A stretch of DNA of 64,000 bases, from positions 59,554-123,553 of the forward strand of contig NZ_JANIBJ010000008.1 of the NCBI RefSeq assembly GCF_024505185.1, written 5' to 3'. Within the stretch, counting starts at the first letter, position 1. Each line of letters starts with the position of its first letter. This DNA comes from Methylomonas subterranea. GTDB taxonomy: Bacteria; Pseudomonadota; Gammaproteobacteria; Methylococcales; Methylomonadaceae. This document shows, piece by piece, positions 55,160 through 62,186 of the stretch. The notes below the pieces were generated by a model. The model was not told where the DNA came from and ran no database searches. It worked only from the letters and a program-made list of their open reading frames with translations. The translations under genes were made by a program, and so were the position numbers.

Positions 55160-56719
55160 TCAATGGCCGCTGCTGGGTACCAGACAGGCAACTTCAAAGC
55201 CCTGAATTTCGACGTTGATATTTTTATCCGGTGCCGCCGCCAAAAAGTCCGCGATGGTTTCCAGAATATCGTGATCGACGAACAGGGCCTTGGTGCCGTC
55301 GATCAGCAGTTCGCTATCGGCGGGAATGGCGGTGAGATGTTTGCGCAACAGGGCTTTATTTAAAAACGACACGTCTTTATGCAAGCGCAACAGGTAATGG
55401 GAGCCGTGTTCGGTCAGCGTCATGGCTTCGTGGAAATTGGCGCGCAACACAAAGAAAATACCGATTGCCATGCCGATGACGATACCTTGCAACAAATCGG
55501 TTACCAGAATGGCCGCGATGGTAATGGCAAAGGGCAGAAACTGATTCCAGCCCTTGCGGTAAAACTCCAGCAACATTTTCGGCTTGGCCAGTTTATAGCC
55601 GGTTTGCAACAGAATCGCCGCCAGACAGGCCAGCGGAATCATGTTCAGGTACTGGGCGAAGAACAGTACGCTGATCAGTAGTAAAACACCGTGAAAGAAA
55701 CTGGACAAGCGTGTTTGTCCGCCTGCATTGATATTGGCGGCGCTGCGAACGATGACCGCCGTGATCGGCAAACCGCCCGCCAAGCTGCTGATGATGTTGC
55801 CCAGGCCTTGCGCCTTGAGTTCGCGATTGGTGGGCGCAATCCGTTTATGCGGATCCAGTTTGTCGACCGCCTCGATACTGAGCAAGGTTTCCAGGCTGGC
55901 AATGATGGCCAGCGTGAAGCCGATACTGTATATCTTGGGGTTGGTAATCTGGCTGAAATCAGGCAACCGCAGTTGATTGACGAAATTTTCCACGCTGCCC
56001 AATTCCGGCAAGGTGACCAGATGTTTTTGGCTGACCGCCCAAGCGGGGGCATATTCCAAGGCCCAGAGGTTGAAAAGCATGCCCCATGCCACGGCCAGCA
56101 GCGGTCCGGGGATCAGGTTCAGGAAAGAAATACGCTTGATCAAGCGGGTTTCCCACGCCACTAATATCAACAGCGCCACGCCGCTGATCAGGGTGGCGCC
56201 CGGCGAGATGCCCTTCAGAGCATCAAATACCTCGAACAGGCTGGATTGGGCGGTTTCCTGCATATAGCTCTCGTCGCCATCGAAGCTGGTATCGTAACCG
56301 GTCGCATGCGGGACCTGCTTGATGATCAAAATCAGGCCGATCGCCGCCAACATGCCTTTTATCACGGCGACCGGGAAAAACGCCCCGATCAGGCCCGCCT
56401 TCAAAAAGCCCAACACCAATTGCAATATGCCGCCCACCAGCAGGCTGAGCAAAAAAGCGCTATAGCCGCCCAGGGTTTCGATGGCGTTAAAAACAATCAC
56501 GGTCAAACCGGCGGCCGGGCCGGACACGCTCAAATGCGAGCCGCTGGCCCAGGATACCACCACTCCGCCGATAATGCCGGCTATCACGCCGGCAAACAAC
56601 GGCGCCCCGGACGCCAGCGCAATACCCAGGCACAGAGGCAAGGCCACCAGAAAAACCACGATCGACGACGGCAGATCATTCCGTAAATTACTCACGTAAT
56701 ACTGTAAGTCTGTTTTCAT
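55160..56719 (-). CDS. SulP-family anion transporter (putative bicarbonate permease), copy 2
   Basis: A 519-residue close paralogue of the transporter at 7948-9546, collinear throughout. It has MKTDLQYYVSNLRNDLPSS, VFLVALPLCLGIALASGAPL, SGPAAGLTVIVF, about 11 hydrophobic segments and a C-terminal STAS-like domain with ELLIDGTKALFVD. The gene follows beta-carbonic anhydrase by 34 bases on the same strand and sits at the end of the DAB locus, which favours bicarbonate as substrate. Members of this family transport sulfate or bicarbonate, and cysD next door would fit sulfate, so specificity is not fixed. GAGAAAC precedes the ATG. Confidence 0.92.
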   Translation of the reverse strand: MKTDLQYYVSNLRNDLPSSIVVFLVALPLCLGIALASGAPLFAGVIAGIIGGVVVSWASGSHLSVSGPAAGLTVIVFNAIETLGGYSAFLLSLLVGGILQLVLGFLKAGLIGAFFPVAVIKGMLAAIGLILIIKQVPHATGYDTSFDGDESYMQETAQSSLFEVFDALKGISPGATLISGVALLILVAWETRLIKRISFLNLIPGPLLAVAWGMLFNLWALEYAPAWAVSQKHLVTLPELGSVENFVNQLRLPDFSQITNPKIYSIGFTLAIIASLETLLSIEAVDKLDPHKRIAPTNRELKAQGLGNIISSLAGGLPITAVIVRSAANINAGGQTRLSSFFHGVLLLISVLFFAQYLNMIPLACLAAILLQTGYKLAKPKMLLEFYRKGWNQFLPFAITIAAILVTDLLQGIVIGMAIGIFFVLRANFHEAMTLTEHGSHYLLRLHKDVSFLNKALLRKHLTAIPADSELLIDGTKALFVDHDILETIADFLAAAPDKNINVEIQGFEVACLVPSSGH

Positions 56720-56753
56720 AAGACGTTTCTCAACACGGGGGAATTAGGGGTAA

Positions 56754-57386
56754 TCAATCGGCATAACGGTAAATCGGGTTGATCAGAGTGTTGTGATCCA
56801 ATTTGATCAGTTCGCTGAGCAAGCCGTCATTCAAGCCGTATACCCAGCCATGCAACGATGGCTTGTGGCCATGCTTCCAGGCCGATTGAATAATGGAGGT
56901 ATGTGCCAGCCGATAAACCTGTTCGATGATATTCAGTTCGATCAGCCTATCGACTTTTTTCTCCGGGCTGATGGATTCCAGTTCTTCTTCGTGCAGGCGG
57001 TACACGTCCTTGATGTGCGTCAGCCACTTATTGGCGATTACCAGATCGGTTTTTTGCGGCTGCAATGCCGCCTTGACGCCGCCGCAGCCGTAATGGCCGC
57101 AAACGATCACATGTTTCACCTTTAGCACCGAAATGGCGTATTGCAACACGCTCAGGCAATTGAAATCGGTCATGATGACCTGATTGGCGATGTTGCGGTG
57201 CACGAATATCTCGCCGGGTTGGGCGTTGACGATGGTGTCGGCGGGTACCCGGCTGTCCGCGCAGCCTATCCAGAGAAACTCCGGTTTTTGCTCCTTGGCC
57301 AGATTGATAAAAAAACCGGGGTCCTTGGCGGAAACTTCCTGCGACCAGGCTTTATTTTCCAGTAGTAACTTGGCGGGTGTATGCAT
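56754..57386 (-). CDS. can: Beta-class carbonic anhydrase
   Basis: Interconverts CO2 and bicarbonate in the cytoplasm. The 210-residue protein has zinc ligands in the standard order: Cys and Asp-Arg dyad in GCADSRVPAD, then His and Cys in CGHYGCGGVKAA. The RNIANQV and W..HI segments also match. No signal peptide, so it is cytoplasmic, close to Can of E. coli in length. It is followed at 34 bases by the SulP gene and preceded, after 132 bases with a candidate operator, by the NuoM-like genes. In a DAB system this location could limit back-diffusion, or supply bicarbonate for PEP carboxylase. Confidence 0.93.
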   Translation of the reverse strand: MHTPAKLLLENKAWSQEVSAKDPGFFINLAKEQKPEFLWIGCADSRVPADTIVNAQPGEIFVHRNIANQVIMTDFNCLSVLQYAISVLKVKHVIVCGHYGCGGVKAALQPQKTDLVIANKWLTHIKDVYRLHEEELESISPEKKVDRLIELNIIEQVYRLAHTSIIQSAWKHGHKPSLHGWVYGLNDGLLSELIKLDHNTLINPIYRYAD

Positions 57387-57468
57387 GACGAACTTCCTTA
57401 AGCAATTGGGTTGTAGTCGATGGATAACAATGGTTGGAATGAGGGTGCGATTAGTATAACAGCATATG

Positions 57469-57482
57469 ATATCGATTCGAAA
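57469..57482. promoter_or_regulatory. Candidate operator, second copy
   Basis: ATATCGATTCGAAA, which contains the palindrome TCGA-T-TCGA, matches 13 of 14 bases with ATATCGAGTCGAAA at 9920-9933. It lies 83 bases upstream of the carbonic anhydrase start, in the only gap of size between the NuoM-like genes and that gene. Both copies precede SulP-containing units, so a shared regulator is suggested. Confidence 0.4.
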
Positions 57483-57518
57483 CTATCGTGCGAATTAAAA
57501 CGCGCCGTGCCCTGTCCT

Positions 57519-59078
57519 CTATCGGTTAATGTTATACCCTTCACGTATCCGGTCGGAAACTAAAGCGTCCGCCACCCATGTCGTCGGGTGATGCAGTCGT
57601 TGCAGCCACAGCGTCAACGCGCTTTCCTGCCGGCTTAACAGCCATTGCGGGTATACGCCCAGCCACAACACCAACAGCGCCGGTATGGCCAAAATACATA
57701 ATTCGCGGGCGCGCAGATCTTGCGGCGCGGCCGCTCCGGTGTGCCGAGTAGGGCCGAATAGTCCGCGCCGGGCAAATCCCGTCACATAGGCGGCGCCAAG
57801 CACGGCAACAAACAAAGCGACCAGAGCCAGGGCGGGGAAGCTTTGTAAAATGCCCAGCAACATCAGCAATTCAGCGGGAAAACCGTTGGTCAGCGGTACG
57901 CCGATACTGGACAGGGCGAACACAAAAAACAAGACCGTCAAGCGCGGCATCGGTTTGGCCAGGCCGCCCAAATCAATCAACTCGGTACTGCCCAGGCGTT
58001 GCTGAATCATGCCGGCTATCAGCATTAAACTGCCGGCCACCACGGTAAAATTAAGCAGCTGCATCATGGCGCCCTGCAGACCTTGCGGGGTAAACGTGGC
58101 GATGCCGACCAGCACCAAACCCACGTGACTGATACTGGAATAGGCCAGCAAACGGCGCAGATTGGTTTGTTGCAGCGCAATCAAGCCGGCATAGACCAAG
58201 GTAATACTGCCCAGAATGGCCAGCAGCCAACGATGCTCAACCGCCGCGGCGGGCGCCAAGGGAATAGCGAAACGCACGATGCCGTATACGCCTAGTTTCA
58301 AGGCTGTCAACTGGGCGGTGATTTGTGCCGGCGCCTCCATGGCGGTAGTGGGCAGCCAGGTATGAAAGGGGGCTAGGGGCGCCTTGACCGCAAAGCCGAC
58401 CAGCAGCAAAAAAAAGATCAGATTTTGCGCATCGCGGGCCAGCGGCGTTTGCAATAAAACCGGCAGGCTGAAGCACAGCTCTCCCGGGCTGGCGCCGCCG
58501 GTCAGTTGGGCGTGATTCAAGGCCAGCAGAATGATGCCGAACAACAGCGGTACGCCGCCGAACAGCATGTACAGGGTATATTTCATGGCCGCGTAACGGC
58601 GTTCGGCACCCGCGCCCCACAGGCCGATCAAAAAAAACAGCGGCGGCAGGGTCAACTCCCAGAACAGGAAAAACAGGGTCAGGTCAAGAGCGGTGAACAC
58701 GCCGATGGTGATGCTTTCCAGCGTCAGCAACAAAGCCAGATGAAAGCGGCTCAGTTGCCGTATGCTGTTCCAGCCCGCCAGTAAGGCCGCCACGGTAACC
58801 CAGGCCGTCATTGGCAAAAACAGCACCGAAATACCGTCCACTCCCAATTGATAATGTACGTTGAGACCGGCTATCCATGGGTAGTCTTCCCGCATTTGAA
58901 AGCCGCCGTAGCCGGGATCGAAGATGCAGAGCACCAGCAGGCAGAACACCAATTCTAACCCCGCCACCGACAGGGCCCAACGTTTGGCGCGTAGCGGGTT
59001 TTCGATAAATGCCAGCGGCAAGGCGCCCAACAAGGGCCAGATCAGGCAGAGGGACAACAAGGGAAAGGGCTCATTCAT
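57519..59078 (-). CDS. NuoM-like antiporter subunit 2 of the DAB locus
   Basis: A 519-residue proton-translocating-type membrane protein of the NuoM/MrpD family. It has about 13-14 helices, with FLFWELTLPPLFFLIGLWG (the conserved Glu of TM5), KAPLAPFHTWLPTTAMEAP and ALKLGVYGIVRFAIP (the conserved Lys). LLAYSSISHVGLVLVGI follows. The start MNEPFPLLSL at 59078 overlaps the previous gene by 8 bases; ATGs at 59090 and 59096 are possible. No other complex I subunits are encoded nearby, so it is a module of an ion-coupled complex with the DabA/DabB-like proteins, not NADH dehydrogenase. Gap to carbonic anhydrase is 132 bases. Confidence 0.85.
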   Translation of the reverse strand: MNEPFPLLSLCLIWPLLGALPLAFIENPLRAKRWALSVAGLELVFCLLVLCIFDPGYGGFQMREDYPWIAGLNVHYQLGVDGISVLFLPMTAWVTVAALLAGWNSIRQLSRFHLALLLTLESITIGVFTALDLTLFFLFWELTLPPLFFLIGLWGAGAERRYAAMKYTLYMLFGGVPLLFGIILLALNHAQLTGGASPGELCFSLPVLLQTPLARDAQNLIFFLLLVGFAVKAPLAPFHTWLPTTAMEAPAQITAQLTALKLGVYGIVRFAIPLAPAAAVEHRWLLAILGSITLVYAGLIALQQTNLRRLLAYSSISHVGLVLVGIATFTPQGLQGAMMQLLNFTVVAGSLMLIAGMIQQRLGSTELIDLGGLAKPMPRLTVLFFVFALSSIGVPLTNGFPAELLMLLGILQSFPALALVALFVAVLGAAYVTGFARRGLFGPTRHTGAAAPQDLRARELCILAIPALLVLWLGVYPQWLLSRQESALTLWLQRLHHPTTWVADALVSDRIREGYNINR

Positions 59079-60609
59079 GAGCGGGCTCATTGGCATGATG
59101 GCTGTGATGTTCGGGATAGTGTTCGCCGATTTCGCTGGCTTCCTGATCGATGAATTTCAACCAGGGCGTGGTGTAAAAACCGGTACCCATCAATAAACCG
59201 CAAATGACCAGCGCAATGATACGCTCCTGCATCACCGGGTGATGGATGCTGCTGTAGGGTTGTACAAATCTTTTGGGATAAGCTATGAACAAACGCTGAA
59301 ACGCCCACAGTAAAAATCCGGCCGCCAGTACGTTGCCGACCAGAATGGCAATCGCGATGAACCAGCCGTGTTCTTCTATGGTGCCTTCGATCAGCAGGTG
59401 AGCGGCGTCGAATCCCGGCGTGCCAGGCATCACCATGGTGCTGAGGGCGGAAATCAGAAATAGCAGGCCGATGGCCGAATTGTTCTCGAACAAGCCGCCC
59501 AAGCGGGGCAAATAAGACGTGCGGGTGCGCTCGTAAATCAGACCTATGCTGAACAACATGCCGGCGGTGGCCAAGCCATAAGCCACCGACAGCAAAATAC
59601 TGCCTTCCAGGGCAAAATCGTTGAAGGAAAATACCCCTATCACCAGCATGCCGGTATGGCTGATGACCGCGAAAGCCAGCAAGCGGCGCATATTGATCTG
59701 CATCAGTGCCAAAAGCGCGCCGTAAAAAATTCCGATCAGGCCCAGGCTGACCACGAAATCCGCCCATTGTTCGGCCGCGCCCGGCACCAACGGTAAAATG
59801 AAGCGAATCAAGGCATAAATGCCCAATTTCAGACCGTGCAAGAAAATCGCCGCGCTGGCCGCCGTGCCGTGTTCGGCCAGCGGAGGCAGCCAGGCGTGAA
59901 AAGGAAACAACGGCATGCGCACCGCAAAGCCGAAAAACAACAATATGAAAATCAGCGTTTCGCGCGGAATGGCCAGATTGTGATGCTTCAGCGCCAACCA
60001 GTCGAAACTGAAATCCAGCCCGCTTTGCATCAGACCCAGGCTCAGCAATAAAAAACCCGCCAGACTCATGCCCAGGCCCGGCAACCAATATTGCAGCAAG
60101 GTTTTGATGGCTTGGTTGCGCTGGCCGCCGGTACCGGCGGATACCGTCAGCAATATCACCGGCAGCAGTTCCAGCAAACACCAAAACCAGAATTGCATGG
60201 CGTTCAAGGCGCAAAAGGCGCCGATCAAAATCCCCTGATAGGCCAACAGGCAGGCGACGAACAAGCGGTCCAGCCGATGGCGGGTAATCATGGTGTAGAC
60301 CAGGGCCAGCAAACCCAGAATCGCGGTCAGGGGAATAAACAGAATGTTGGTGCCGTCCACGCCGACCCGGTAACCCAAGCCCAAAAAATCCACTCTCTCG
60401 GCCAAATGGATGCCGGGTGCCCGCGAATCGAATATCCGCAACAGGTAAAGGCTCAACAGCAGATTCAGCAGCGCGCCGGCCAAGCCGATATTCAGGCAGC
60501 GGGTCGGTTTGCCGCACAACACCAAGCCCATGGTCAGCAGCGGCACCAGGGTCAGCGCGCTCAGCAGGGGAAAAAACGTCGCCGCTTGCCAGTAAACGAT
60601 CCCGGTCAT
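59071..60609 (-). CDS. NuoM-like antiporter subunit 1 of the DAB locus
   Basis: A 512-residue protein of the NuoM/MrpD antiporter family starting MTGIVYWQAATFFPLLSALT. It has FWCLLELLPVILL (TM5 Glu), RMPLFPFHAWLPPLAEHG, FLHGLKLGIYALIRFILP (conserved Lys) and LLAFAVISHTGMLVIGV. The C-terminus is His-rich (HYPEHHSHHANEPAHE), unusual for the family and perhaps metal-binding. The ATG overlaps the stop of the NuoL-like gene as ATGA. Long frames on the same strand that extend upstream, or that run out of phase, are shadows of the neighbouring membrane genes. Confidence 0.87.
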   Translation of the reverse strand: MTGIVYWQAATFFPLLSALTLVPLLTMGLVLCGKPTRCLNIGLAGALLNLLLSLYLLRIFDSRAPGIHLAERVDFLGLGYRVGVDGTNILFIPLTAILGLLALVYTMITRHRLDRLFVACLLAYQGILIGAFCALNAMQFWFWCLLELLPVILLTVSAGTGGQRNQAIKTLLQYWLPGLGMSLAGFLLLSLGLMQSGLDFSFDWLALKHHNLAIPRETLIFILLFFGFAVRMPLFPFHAWLPPLAEHGTAASAAIFLHGLKLGIYALIRFILPLVPGAAEQWADFVVSLGLIGIFYGALLALMQINMRRLLAFAVISHTGMLVIGVFSFNDFALEGSILLSVAYGLATAGMLFSIGLIYERTRTSYLPRLGGLFENNSAIGLLFLISALSTMVMPGTPGFDAAHLLIEGTIEEHGWFIAIAILVGNVLAAGFLLWAFQRLFIAYPKRFVQPYSSIHHPVMQERIIALVICGLLMGTGFYTTPWLKFIDQEASEIGEHYPEHHSHHANEPAHE

Positions 60610-62186
60610 GCGCCGTACCCCAATGCCACCATCAGGGTGATCAACACAAACAAAATCAGATAGCGCGGGCTCAACAACAATTGTTCGAAACGGTTGGCGC
60701 GGCGGCCCAAGCGGCGGCCCCAGTTGATGGAATCCCGGCCTATGCCGCGCAAAATAAAGCGGTATTCGAACCAGCTCAGCAAACTTGCCGTCCATTGCGC
60801 CAACTTGCCGGCCAAACCGCTGCCGCGCGCGAAGCTGTCCTCGTCGTTGTCCAGCTTGGCGCCCATTTTGCTTTCTTCCCATTGCGCCAGGGAGGAAATG
60901 GCTTTGATGGCCGGCGCCGGCGCGCCGAGGGCCGGGTCTACGATGCGGTCGTCGATGTTGCGCATGTCCCTGGCCAATTGTTGAACCGGTTTCACCAACA
61001 TCCAATCCAAGGCCGGCTCCAGCCAGCCGCGCTGCAGGGAGGCCATGAAGGCCCAGCGGCAATTGGCCCAACGCGGCGATACCGGGCGGATAGGATGGCC
61101 GTGGGTGGCGTGTAGTATCGACGGCGCGGTCAGCAGCAAATAACAACGCACCACCGCGTGGGCGCATAAATGCCAGCCGGCCAGGTTCCAGAATCCCAGG
61201 CCGCATTCCAGAAACATCAAGCCCAGTTGCGCGGAGGCGGCGTAAATCTGAGAGCTTTTGATGTCGGTTTGGCTCAGGCCCACCCAGTAGCTGTAAACCG
61301 TCGTCAAGCCACCCACCAGCACCAGCAACTGCATGGCCGTGGGGGTTTGGTTGAACAGGGGCTGCAATTGAATCAGCAAAAACACACCGGCATGCGTCAT
61401 CACGCCGCCGTAAAAAATGGCGCTGGAAGGCGTGGGGCCTTCCAGCGCGCGCGCCAACCAGGGCGTAAACGGAATTTGCGCCGACTTGGCAAATGCCGCC
61501 AGGGCAAAACAAAGCGCCAGCAGGGTGGCGTCGCCGCGATCCAGGTCGGCCGCGCCGCGGTTGATGGTTTGCCAATCGCAGTTTTCCAGCCAGAGCAGGG
61601 CCAATGCGGTACCCAACAGGAAGCCCGCATCGCCTATCCGGTTGCTGACGAAAACCCGCACGGCGTTATGGGCGGCAACCGGCCTGTCATAGGCGTAAGC
61701 AATCAGCCAATAGGAACAAACTCCGGCCGCTTCCCAGCCGGCGAAGCTAAACAAGGCGTTGCCGGACAACACAAGCAATAACATGGCCGCCGCAAACAGG
61801 TTCAGAATGAAAAAAAAGCGGTGGAAGCCAGCTTCGCGGTGCAGGTAATTCACCGAAAAACGCATCGTCAACAATAACAACAGCGCAAACAGGGCGGCCA
61901 CCCGCAGGTTGAAGCCCGTGCCGCGCAGTGAAAAAGCAATGCCGACGCGGCCGCTACCCAGCCAGTGGCCGTAGAACTGACTATCCGCCAGCCAGCCGAA
62001 GCTATCCGCCGCCAAGGCGCCGCAGGCCAGCAGGGCGGACAGGGTCATGCCGGTCAGGCTGATGCGGGCGCTGTGGGCTTCATCCGCTTCGCCGGCAATA
62101 AGGCCGAAAAAATGCAGCCCGCCTATCAATGCGGCGGCCAGCATGGGCAAGGCGGGCAGCAGAATAATCCAGCCGGCGTCCATCAT
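60606..62186 (-). CDS. dabB: NuoL-like DabB subunit of inorganic-carbon pump
   Basis: A 526-residue NuoL/MrpA-like membrane protein that in DAB systems couples ion flow to CO2 hydration by DabA. The start MMDAGWIILLPALPMLAAAL overlaps the DabA stop as ATGA. Antiporter motifs are FAGWEAAGVCSYWLIAYAY (TM5 Glu), VFVSNRIGDAGFLLG, AKSAQIPFTPWLARALEGPTP and YGGVMTHAGVF. The C-terminus has an extra charged cytoplasmic part (about 430-480, EESKMGAKLDNDEDSF) before a final helix. Direct fusion in phase with DUF2309 supports the DabB assignment over a complex I subunit. Confidence 0.87.
   Translation of the reverse strand: MMDAGWIILLPALPMLAAALIGGLHFFGLIAGEADEAHSARISLTGMTLSALLACGALAADSFGWLADSQFYGHWLGSGRVGIAFSLRGTGFNLRVAALFALLLLLTMRFSVNYLHREAGFHRFFFILNLFAAAMLLLVLSGNALFSFAGWEAAGVCSYWLIAYAYDRPVAAHNAVRVFVSNRIGDAGFLLGTALALLWLENCDWQTINRGAADLDRGDATLLALCFALAAFAKSAQIPFTPWLARALEGPTPSSAIFYGGVMTHAGVFLLIQLQPLFNQTPTAMQLLVLVGGLTTVYSYWVGLSQTDIKSSQIYAASAQLGLMFLECGLGFWNLAGWHLCAHAVVRCYLLLTAPSILHATHGHPIRPVSPRWANCRWAFMASLQRGWLEPALDWMLVKPVQQLARDMRNIDDRIVDPALGAPAPAIKAISSLAQWEESKMGAKLDNDEDSFARGSGLAGKLAQWTASLLSWFEYRFILRGIGRDSINWGRRLGRRANRFEQLLLSPRYLILFVLITLMVALGYGA

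Noticed and set aside
59087..60517. 476-codon frame overlapping the NuoM-like gene on the same strand
   Set aside because: Out of phase with a clear antiporter protein; the translation is Arg/Gly/Pro-rich and without membrane helices.
60610..61575. N-terminal extension of NuoM-like subunit 1
   Set aside because: The extended frame reads nonsense across the dabB gene. The ATG at 60609 overlaps the dabB stop and starts a proper first helix.
57519..62186. Reading the three antiporter-like genes as NADH dehydrogenase (complex I)
   Set aside because: No other nuo subunits are nearby, and the genes overlap directly with DUF2309/dabA, which points to a DAB-type complex.
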